Origin: Apostichopus japonicus
Taxonomy: Eukaryota; Echinodermata; Holothuroidea; Aspidochirotida; Stichopodidae
Direction of reading: 5' to 3'
Assembly: GCF_037975245.1 (NCBI RefSeq)
Contig: NC_092572.1
Span: forward strand, 8,499,001-8,563,000
DNA: 64,000 bases
This document shows, piece by piece, positions 56,194 through 64,000 of the stretch. Below the pieces are notes generated by a model. The model had not been told where the DNA came from. It worked only from the letters and a program-made list of their open reading frames with translations, and ran no database searches. Position 1 is the first letter of the stretch. Every line of letters begins with the position of its first letter. The translations under genes and the position numbers were made by a program.

Positions 56194-58580
56194 GAATTTG
56201 TGATAGGCTCCACCCAGGGTTTCCATTGTTGACAGCTGTACACAATAATGCAGCATTTAACTGTGCCTAATGGAACAACTTAGGTAAAAGTAATAGTGAA
56301 CGAATGTATACCCTCTCGCAAAAATTCCATTCCATTGGAAATATATATTTCACTTTAATTTGTATGCAAAACATCATATGAAATAATAAGCTCATTTTAA
56401 AATTGTGTGTACATGATTTCAAACAATACAGATGTTAGACCCCTAGGGTGTTGAAGTTCTCGAGTGGGTCAGAACGATGGGTCTTTATGAACATTAGGAT
56501 GGTATGAGCACCACAACCATTTTTCTTTCACTTTTCTTTACAAACTGTTATTTTACTTGACGATTTTTTAAATTAAAATACATGAATTGCAAGCTTCTGT
56601 ATGGATGATATAACAGCACTTGTCAGCAAACAAGAATTTCCGAGCTTCAGATGTGTGATACAGTCTGTTGCATTGCTTCAGGAGCTTTTAGGCTGTGTTC
56701 ATATTGGATCACGTTTTTGGTCCTGTGTTGACAATTGAACCAAAAATATGTTATACCAAAATCTCCTATAGTGTGTTCACACTTGAAGTCCTGCTCCAGC
56801 TCTGATTGCCCACTCTGGATCAATGGACAGAAAGATACAATATTTGTAAGGATACTCACACAAAAGTGCGAATGCACAAAGTGTATTGTAATTTGTGTAA
56901 TACAGATGAGTGTCACTAACTTCTGCATGCAACGGATATTCAAGATTTGAGGTGAAAGTGGAGAAAGAAGTAAGTGTTAACCATGGTGTACATGCCATGG
57001 AGAGCTTAAAGATATTCAGAGGGACTGTAATATACTGGCAATAGTTTTTATCTAATGTTAATACACAGAGATACAGAGGCACACCCTTGGTTAGTAGCAA
57101 CTATGAAACATGCATTAAAGTAATACACACGAAACTGTGAAGTTAAGGATGAACCTTCTGGTAACTCTGTCCACCAACACAAACTATGAGCACATGTAGT
57201 TTCAAAATAAACTTTTCTCCCACATAATGATACCAGAAACCAACACAGAATGTAACAAACCTGAAGCAAGTGTAGAACAAATTTAATAGCAACAATAACA
57301 CGCATACTACAGCAGTAACAAAATACTAACAATTGCAATAACAGTTCTCGATGACTCTTTGATAATATTCCTTCCAAACCTGATTTATTATTTTGCTCAA
57401 AACTGGTTGAACACGGTGTAATAAATATGTTGGAATATCAAAAGGAGACCTTACGAACAGAGGGAAGAATAAATGGCAGAATTACAAAGAAACATTGTTG
57501 TACACAAACAAACAATTTGTAGCTAATAGTTCCATAAATGTTCATGGTTAATTTAACTAATAGTGCGTGAAACAGGCATGGTGTTATGGAGTAATTTTGC
57601 CTTGATCTCGGGTCACCTTGGTCCCCTGAGTGTTCACACTCTGGAACTGATATCCCCCAGAAGAGGTGACCAACATGTCGCGACCTGACCCTGAGTAGGA
57701 GAGTGTTTACACTAGGATGTTGATCTCGAGCAGGGGATACGATTCGATCGGAACACTGCATTTTCTAATGTGAACAAGGCTTTTAGATGAAATTGTCATA
57801 TCAATGTAGACAATAACATACTGTTCATTACCATGCCATATGTCATTTGATATATTACAAAGTGCTAACAAACATAACAGGAATAAGCTACAGTAGTTGA
57901 TAGTTGACACTCTACTATGCAGTGTGAACACCTCTAAAGTTATGCTTATGGAACAACCACAAAACTACCTTATGTCTGTGTATATGGGATTTACCTTTAA
58001 GTTCAGAGGTAGTGTAGTGATAAACATGTTATGAAACATTGTGTATCTGAACAAAAGTAATGTGATGGACGTACGCGTGACGGACGTATGTGACGGACGT
58101 ACGGAAAATACGTACGTCTGTCACAGCATTTTTCTAAAAAATTCAAATCTAAGGGATTAAAGGCGCATTATGTAGTTATTGAGTGCTCAAAATGTGAATT
58201 GAATTGTAGATGTCTTGAACCCCGGGTACTTGCTTCTGTATGAAATTTTAAAAAAATGTGATTTTTCTGTGACGGACGTACACAATGTCATTACAAGAGA
58301 CCTTCGTAAAATTGTTATTCTCTGAAAAAATAAAAATCCCTGCAACTTTATCTGTTTGTAAATTGAATCTATATATTATATCACTTTAGCAAATCCAAGA
58401 ATATATATTCCTCTGAGGATACACAGGCCAAAATAGGCATTTTGTTTTGGGTGATTTTTCTGAAGCAAATTTGAGATTTTTTCAGTTCACTACTACTCAA
58501 CTCTACTAATACTCTACATGTAGTGATTTGACCTTTTGCTACTCTTTGGTGAAAAGGTTTACTAGTTTACGGAATTGCCC
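56194..58580. mobile_element. TIR transposon, copy 2, lacking its left end
   Basis: Collinear with 43634-46074. The right end, GTTTACGGAATTGCCC at 58565-58580, is a better inverted match to the copy 1 left end than copy 1's own right end is. GTGACGGACGTAC motifs recur at about 58062, 58077, 58090, 58109 (inverted) and 58269. The first 475 bp of the element are missing; a Penelope remnant abuts the break. Confidence 0.75.
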
Positions 58581-58734
58581 TAAAACAAGTTAACAGCCCA
58601 CCATTTAATTTATATACAAGGATTTACTTCTGATGAACTCAATAATTTTTTTTGACAACACTCTGTGCACACTTTTTTCAAACCCTTAGAAATTATCTGT
58701 TAATTAAATACTCCCATTTTCATTCCATGAACTG

Positions 58735-58739
58735 CTCAG
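58735..58739 (+). repeat. Target-site duplication of the LTR retrotransposon, left
   Basis: CTCAG, repeated exactly at 63528-63532 directly outside the other LTR. Confidence 0.85.
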
Positions 58740-58887
58740 TGTTGTATACCGATGATTATGTATGTAAAAGGCTAAAGCGCTCTCTATGTGATTGACCGAT
58801 AAGATGACTGAGAACGGTTAATAAATACGGCCAAGAACCGGCCTTAATCGTAGCCATCCGTCTCGTCCATTTATTACCTACATAACA
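58740..58887 (+). repeat. 5' LTR (148 bp)
   Basis: TGTTGTATACC...CCTACATAACA. Contains GTTAATAAATACGG (TATA- or polyadenylation-like) at about 58817-58830. One mismatch to the 3' LTR. Confidence 0.95.
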
Positions 58888-58890
58888 TCC

Positions 58891-58906
58891 TGGCGACGAA
58901 GTAAAC
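58891..58906 (+). promoter_or_regulatory. Primer-binding site
   Basis: TGGCGACGAAGT starts three bases after the LTR. The first nine or ten bases complement the 3' end of a tRNA-Ser (CGTCGCCA), the primer used by Mag-type elements. Confidence 0.7.
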
Positions 58907-58982
58907 AATTGTTATTATGGACTACGTTTCAGACATTATTTTCATGTTTCGGTCGTGAATTGGTAAGATTTAAACTGTTCTC

Positions 58983-59690
58983 ATGGCTGCCATTCCACCA
59001 CCTGCGTATTTTCTACCTACACCCGGTGCGCCTACATTACCGTGGGTGCAATGGAAGCAAGCGTTTGACAATTATTTACTTGCAGCGGGAGGTGATGCCT
59101 ACACTCCTTCCCGAAAGAAGGCATTATTACTGCATTGTTTGGGAACTGAGGGGCAAAGAATATATTACTCTCTGGACCAAGCTAATACTAATACAGCTTC
59201 TACAATCGCCCCGAGTACTACAATTACGCCGCCTACTACTACAGCAACGACAGGTAATATCGGTACAAGTACTAGTTCCACTACCGCGTCGTCTGATACA
59301 GGCACAGCTAGTGTTATTAATGCATACGACTTAGCTGTCGCCATTTTATATGAATATTTCGTGCCGGCTACTAATATCGTGGCAGAACGTTATCGGTGTC
59401 GGCAGCGTAGTCAACGTCATGATGAGACGATTGATCAGTTCGTCACTGCGTTAAGACAACTAGTTGTACATTGCGAATTTGGCGATTTACAGCAGGAAAT
59501 GCTAAGGGATCAGATAGTTGAGAAATGCTTGAACAACCGCCTTCGCGAGAGATTGTTATTGGAACCAAAGCTGACTCTCAACAAAACATTGGAGGCAAAT
59601 AGAGGGAGCTATGCGGGAATCCAAAGCTATTTCGGAAGGTGCATCTGGTTATACTGCTGGTTCAGCAAATCTACAGAATGTACATGGTAA
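58983..59690 (+). CDS. gag: Gag, N-terminal part (frame-broken)
   Basis: Capsid-like polypeptide of 235 codons as read. It starts MAAIPPPAYFLPTPGAP and has the WKQAFDNYLLA segment typical of gypsy Gag N-termini. A Ser/Thr/Ala-rich low-complexity stretch follows (about residues 65-115), then YRCRQRSQRHDETIDQFVTA, a conserved Gag motif. Family similarity ends at about 59594, after which the true path continues one frame over (plus one). The last 30 or so residues of this frame are therefore out-of-frame tail. The break may be an indel or a recoding site. Confidence 0.8.
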   Translation: MAAIPPPAYFLPTPGAPTLPWVQWKQAFDNYLLAAGGDAYTPSRKKALLLHCLGTEGQRIYYSLDQANTNTASTIAPSTTITPPTTTATTGNIGTSTSSTTASSDTGTASVINAYDLAVAILYEYFVPATNIVAERYRCRQRSQRHDETIDQFVTALRQLVVHCEFGDLQQEMLRDQIVEKCLNNRLRERLLLEPKLTLNKTLEANRGSYAGIQSYFGRCIWLYCWFSKSTECTW

Positions 59691-59871
59691 ACAGTCTAAA
59701 CGACGTAATAAGAAACACTCTTCACATGAGGCTGCACAGTCAAACAAACAGAATACAGACGCACAGAAAAGGGTATGTTATCGTTGTGGTTCGGACAAAC
59801 ATCTTGCCAATGATCCGAATTGCAAGGCAAAAACTGGGAAGTGTAACAAGTGTGGTATTGTTGGACACTAG
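59596..59871 (+). pseudogene. Gag nucleocapsid segment ending in an amber codon
   Basis: A second frame (same phase as pol) carries a basic stretch (SKRRNKKHSS) and a first zinc knuckle, CYRCGSDKHLANDPNC. A second CCHC box begins CNKCGIVGH but is cut by TAG at 59869-59871, between its histidine and its last cysteine; the frame reopens immediately and runs into pol. Either the stop is a disabling mutation or it is read through. The family normally places no stop inside a zinc knuckle, which favours mutation. Confidence 0.75.
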
Positions 59872-59877
59872 GCTGTA

Positions 59878-62800
59878 ATGTGTAGAGGTCAAAAACAGGC
59901 TAGAGGGTCGAATGTTGCTCAAGTTGAAATACTTACTCTTCAAAACTCTTACAATTCTCATAGCAGTGCTATAAAATGTACAGTCGACATTGCAAATGGA
60001 GTAAAGTGTAAAATGACTGTTGATACAGGTGCGGAGGTCACCATTGTACCGGTTAAGTGGTTCGACCAACACTTCTTGCGAGAAGGCTTACAACAACCTG
60101 CAAAGTTCTTGACGACGTATTCGAAGGAACAAATTCCAGTTCTGGGAACATTCTATACGACGGTAAAGCTGGGTTCAAAGTCGGTGAATGCTCACATATA
60201 CGTTGTCGACATACCTACTGGAACGCCATTACTCGGCATCGATCTAATCAAGTCTCTTGATCTTCAAATTACTGGAGGCCAGGTCAAAATACAACGTGTA
60301 GAAAACTCTACTCTGGCTGGCGACCACGATCAAGGACTAACGAGCCAGCTGACTGATGAATTCCCGATACTGTTCTCTTCAAGTTTGGGCAGTGCTCACA
60401 ATTTTGTCCACCGAGTCAAAACACGACAAGACGTCACCCCGGTCGCACAGAAGCTACGCAGATTGCTATTTTCTGTTCGAGACAAAGTTACAGCTGAACT
60501 AAAAAGACTTGAAAATGAAGGTATCATTGAGAGAATTGATGCTAGTGAATGGGTTTCACCCATAGTTGTGGTTGGGAAAAAGTCTAGTAAAATTAGGCTT
60601 TGTATTGACCTAAGGGAGGCAAATAAGGCAGTACTTGTGGATAAATACCCATTACCCAACATCACTGAGTTGTTCAATAATTTGCAAGGGGCTAAAATCT
60701 TCTCTAAATTAGACTTAGCTTCGGCCTACCACCAACTAGAGTTGAGTGAAGATAGTAGGGATATTACAGCATTTATAACAGATGAGGGGTTATATAGATT
60801 CAAAAGAGTATGTTTCGGATTAGCATCTGCTCCGTCGGCATTCCAAAAAATGATGAGCTCGATATTAGCAGGATTGCCAGGGGTTGAATGTTACTTAGAT
60901 GACATAATTGTATACGGCACTACTGAAGTAAGTCATCATGAGAATTTGTCTAGAGTCCTTGCTAAGTTACAAGCAGCAGGGTTACGTCTTAACATTGAAA
61001 AGTGTGAGTTCGATCTGAATTCACTCACCTACTTAGGCCATACTATTTCAGGTGAAGGGCTTACACCAGATCAAAGTCATGTTGAGGCCATACTTAAAGC
61101 GCCTGCCCCCACTGACCTCACTACATTGAGATCTGCACTTGGTTTGTGTAACTATTATGCAAAATTTGTACCCAATTATGCTACAGTTGTAGAACCATTA
61201 CGGGTTTTGTTACGCAAAGATACACCATTTAACTGGGGGGAAGAACAAAAAAGGAGTTTTTATCTGATAAAACAGGCAATTGCACAAGGTACTACTTTGG
61301 CTTTGTTTGACCCAAATTCACCATTGCTTGTCACAACTGATGCATCAAATTATGGAATTGGTGGAGTTCTGAGCCAAGTTAAAGATGGCCAAGAATTCCC
61401 AATTGCCTTCGCTTCAAAAACATTGACTTCTGCGGAACGCAAATACTCTGCTGGAGAAAAGGAGGCTTTGGCTTGCGTGTGGGCTTGCAATAAGTGGTTT
61501 ACGTACTTATGGGGTAGACATTTTACACTGCGCACTGACCATCAAGCATTGGTTACGCTACTAAACACAAGTGGTACAGGTAGACAACCTATGCGTATTG
61601 CTCGTTGGTCTGCACAATTGCTACAATTTAACTATACAGTTGAGTATCAAGCAGGTAAACACAACTTTGTGGCAGATGCACTGTCAAGACTGCCCACAAA
61701 TGTTGATGCAGAGATTGCTAGTTGTGATGAAGATACTGAAGAGTTTGTTTTGAGCTGCATACAAGCTGTTATGAAGGATAATAGTAGTGTTTCCTATGAA
61801 GAATTAAAGGAAGCTACAATTGCTGATTCAGTTTTACAAAACGTTAAATCATATATCATTAAGGGTTGGCCTGGTGATAAAAAGAGTGTCAGAGAGGATT
61901 TAAAACCATACTTTATGTTACAGGATGAATTATCTGAAGCAAATGAATGCAATATGCGAGGGAAACGAGTTATAATTCCAAGAGCGTTACAGAGCAAAAT
62001 AATAAAGCATGCGCATTCTGCTCATCAGGGCATTGTACGAACCAAGAACAGGGTGAGAGATTTATATTGGTTTCCGGGAATGGATAAGTTAGTGGAAGAA
62101 ATGATAAAAAACTGTCATGCTTGTCAGGAGAATGACAAAAATCACCATACATCTCCCACCCCCCTACAGCCAGTAGAATTCCCATCTCAACCATGGACAA
62201 AACTTGCCATAGACATTACAGGTCCATTTCAATTAGCACCATATGAATGTAGATTTGCTATTGTGGTGATAGACTACTACAGCAAATGGCCAGAGATCGC
62301 ATTCGCTCCCACAGTGACTAGTACAACTGTGGTGACCTTTCTAAAGAGATTATTTGCTAGAGAGGGTATTTCTGCAGAAATTGTGTCGGACAATGGGTCT
62401 CAGTTTATTTCCTCTGAATTTGAGACTTATTTGCTGAACAATGGCATTAAACATACCAAATCTTCATTGTATTACCCGCAAGCCAATGGAGAAGTCGAAA
62501 GTTTTAATAGGGTACTTAAATCCAACTTTCAAATGACTTTGCAAGAAAGGGAAGATTGGCGTGAAACTACGCTAGAATTGCTCACCACATATAGATCTAC
62601 TACCCATCAAACTACAGGATACTCCCCTTCTGAATTATTACATGGGAGGAAAATGATTACTAAGTTACATGTTAAAGGAGTTAATGATTTTACTGAGGTT
62701 CAAGTTGATAACCAAGAGCTGAAAGATAGGGTTAAAATGAAACAAAACAAATCTAAAAATTATGCTGACTCCAAAGGGAATGCTAAGGATCCAAACATAA

Positions 62801-63096
62801 AAGTTGGGGATTTTGTTAGAGTTAGGAGACAGAGAAAAGGTCTTAAAGGTCAAAGTAAATTTAGTGCACCTATGAAGGTTATCAGACAAAGAGGCAAAGC
62901 TACCTTCCAACTGGAAGATTATAGTACCTGGAATGCATTTCATCTTTCACCATGTCCTCCAGATAGTATTGAAGATAAAACTAATGTAGAACATACAGTT
63001 CCACACGACTCCAACAATGAGCCAGTACCAGGACCCAGAAGGAGTCAAAGAACAACTTATGAGCCTGCATACTTGAAGGAGTATGTGAGATCTTAA
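59878..63096 (+). CDS. pol: Pol polyprotein: protease, RT, RNase H, integrase
   Basis: Open for 1072 codons; the first ATG lies inside the interrupted zinc knuckle and is not a natural start. Domains in order: aspartic protease DTGAEVT at about 49-55; reverse transcriptase with KLDLASAY (catalytic D279) and YLDDIIVYG (D341, D342); RNase H starting TDASNYG (D488); integrase zinc finger with H...H near 711-716 and CHAC at 746-749; integrase core D779 (IDITGP), D838 (SDNGSQF) and E874, giving the D-35-E spacing; and a basic C-terminal tail with VGDFVRVRRQRKG. All catalytic residues are present and the frame is uninterrupted, consistent with recent insertion. It ends about 280 bp before the 3' LTR, and there is no env-like frame. 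Confidence 0.93.
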   Translation: MCRGQKQARGSNVAQVEILTLQNSYNSHSSAIKCTVDIANGVKCKMTVDTGAEVTIVPVKWFDQHFLREGLQQPAKFLTTYSKEQIPVLGTFYTTVKLGSKSVNAHIYVVDIPTGTPLLGIDLIKSLDLQITGGQVKIQRVENSTLAGDHDQGLTSQLTDEFPILFSSSLGSAHNFVHRVKTRQDVTPVAQKLRRLLFSVRDKVTAELKRLENEGIIERIDASEWVSPIVVVGKKSSKIRLCIDLREANKAVLVDKYPLPNITELFNNLQGAKIFSKLDLASAYHQLELSEDSRDITAFITDEGLYRFKRVCFGLASAPSAFQKMMSSILAGLPGVECYLDDIIVYGTTEVSHHENLSRVLAKLQAAGLRLNIEKCEFDLNSLTYLGHTISGEGLTPDQSHVEAILKAPAPTDLTTLRSALGLCNYYAKFVPNYATVVEPLRVLLRKDTPFNWGEEQKRSFYLIKQAIAQGTTLALFDPNSPLLVTTDASNYGIGGVLSQVKDGQEFPIAFASKTLTSAERKYSAGEKEALACVWACNKWFTYLWGRHFTLRTDHQALVTLLNTSGTGRQPMRIARWSAQLLQFNYTVEYQAGKHNFVADALSRLPTNVDAEIASCDEDTEEFVLSCIQAVMKDNSSVSYEELKEATIADSVLQNVKSYIIKGWPGDKKSVREDLKPYFMLQDELSEANECNMRGKRVIIPRALQSKIIKHAHSAHQGIVRTKNRVRDLYWFPGMDKLVEEMIKNCHACQENDKNHHTSPTPLQPVEFPSQPWTKLAIDITGPFQLAPYECRFAIVVIDYYSKWPEIAFAPTVTSTTVVTFLKRLFAREGISAEIVSDNGSQFISSEFETYLLNNGIKHTKSSLYYPQANGEVESFNRVLKSNFQMTLQEREDWRETTLELLTTYRSTTHQTTGYSPSELLHGRKMITKLHVKGVNDFTEVQVDNQELKDRVKMKQNKSKNYADSKGNAKDPNIKVGDFVRVRRQRKGLKGQSKFSAPMKVIRQRGKATFQLEDYSTWNAFHLSPCPPDSIEDKTNVEHTVPHDSNNEPVPGPRRSQRTTYEPAYLKEYVRS

Positions 63097-63366
63097 AGGA
63101 GTATTTGATATTTTAGAACCTTAAAGGAGTATGATGATTTTTAAAAATACCAGTAATGCTTAATGATGAGAACAGTGATTTATATTTACTAAGTACAACT
63201 CGTTCATACAGTATGTTTACATCATCAAATAACATTTTAAGGATTACATAATGATTTCTTAATGGAACATGGATTACTGAAAACACTTATTGATACTGTA
63301 GCTACTCTGCCTAATGACATCATTCGTCAGCATATGAATTTGTGTTTATGTACGACTTGTTCTTTT

Positions 63367-63379
63367 GAGAAGAGGAAAA
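63367..63379 (+). promoter_or_regulatory. Polypurine tract
   Basis: GAGAAGAGGAAAA, 13 purines immediately before the 3' LTR, the plus-strand priming site. Confidence 0.85.
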
Positions 63380-63527
63380 TGTTGTATACCGATGATTATG
63401 TATGTAAAAGGCTAAAGCGCTCTCTATGTGATTGACCGATAAGATGATTGAGAACGGTTAATAAATACGGCCAAGAACCGGCCTTAATCGTAGCCATCCG
63501 TCTCGTCCATTTATTACCTACATAACA
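63380..63527 (+). repeat. 3' LTR (148 bp)
   Basis: Matches the 5' LTR at 147 of 148 positions, followed by the CTCAG duplication. Confidence 0.95.
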
Positions 63528-64000
63528 CTCAGTTAATTAAATACTACAGGAGACACGCAGTAACATCCCAAACTGGTCATGGGCTAAAAACAAAACAGAA
63601 AGTAGAATAGATATTTCTTGTTAAATGAAAATTTTAAGTTTTCTACTAAACTGAAATCCTGAATGTCCTAATAAGACTATGTGCAGTTGCACATGCTACA
63701 TTTATGCAGTTTGATATGTCTTAGAAAGCCAAAGATTGTACCCTGGTATATTTTTCTCCTTTTATCTGACCAAGATGTTTCACCATTCCCAATAGAATAC
63801 ATTATGGTAATGCATATTAAATGATAGACGAACGTATTTTTTTATTTTGGAACTTTACGGTCCCTATCATTTGTGTGGGCATTTTATAAACAGTCCAATA
63901 TTAATTGTTGACCATCATATATGAACCGTTTCAAAGTGTTCATGTTATTCCAAATTGATTAACTGTAGAATATTACCTTGTCCAAGTTTTACATGCTTCA
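63528..64000. other. Right flank of the window
   Basis: The right CTCAG target duplication, then AT-rich sequence with no feature recognised. Confidence 0.5.

Larger units (their letters stand above)
58740..63527 (+). mobile_element. Ty3/gypsy LTR retrotransposon, Mag/SURL-like (4788 bp)
   Basis: Complete structure: 148-bp LTRs starting TG and ending CA, 5-bp target duplication CTCAG, a primer-binding site at 58891, gag, a pol in the order protease, reverse transcriptase, RNase H, integrase, and a polypurine tract. Short LTRs, a tRNA-Ser-type primer site and total length fit the Mag lineage, which includes SURL of sea urchins; this placement is inference. The two LTRs differ at one base (C/T within AAGATGACTG / AAGATGATTG), so insertion was recent. 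Gag carries a frame break and an in-frame amber codon, so this copy looks defective unless these are recoded. Confidence 0.93.

Overview
This 64 kb window is animal nuclear DNA. It has spliced genes with GT-AG introns, long AT-rich intergenic stretches, many (TA)n microsatellites and a very heavy load of transposable elements. The gene content (a Gal3ST-type sulfotransferase, SLC35G/EamA membrane proteins, an NHLH-type bHLH factor), a Mag/SURL-like Ty3/gypsy retrotransposon and foldback-type elements like the TU elements of sea urchins suggest a marine invertebrate deuterostome, most likely an echinoderm. A sea cucumber would fit. The species is an inference.

Layout. (1) 1-6.0 kb: a complete three-exon galactose-3-O-sulfotransferase gene (+). 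Its short signal-anchor exon is at 1408-1538 and intron 1 holds a U2-snRNA-like sequence joined to a hairpin. (2) 6-9 kb: two minisatellites built from E-box/CCAAT and ETS/CRE-like motifs, then a TATA-like stretch. (3) 9.2-9.6 kb: a complete NHLH bHLH reading frame (-). (4) 10-21 kb: gene-poor, with microsatellites, an 18-copy 34-bp satellite and a hAT-like element nested in another hAT-like element. (5) 24-55 kb: three SLC35G paralogues. Copy A (+) is at 23989-25140. Copy B (-) is at 31580-33676 with a 14-codon first exon. Copy C (+) has a matching 16-codon first exon at 36730, but its main exon lies 18 kb away at 54668-55477 and has lost exactly 85 codons in frame. B and C are head to head. 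(6) 27-31 kb: DR1-containing satellite and foldback arrays. (7) 38-53 kb, inside the putative copy C intron: a mosaic of inverted dispersed repeats, a hAT MITE with a perfect 8-bp target duplication, a TIR transposon with clustered GTGACGGACGTAC motifs, and a 2.7 kb composite bounded by two identical 467-bp direct repeats. (8) 53-58.6 kb: a nearly perfect 67-bp-arm palindrome, a SINE, a LINE tail, copy C exon 2, a Penelope-like 3' remnant and a second copy of the TIR transposon. (9) 58740-63527: a nearly complete, young LTR retrotransposon with a 5-bp target duplication, 1-in-148 LTR divergence, and a frame break plus an amber codon in gag.

The Gal3ST, NHLH and SLC35G genes show no sign of acting in one pathway. 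The main biological interest is the SLC35G cluster with its micro-first-exons and the repeat mosaic that appears to have stretched one member's intron.
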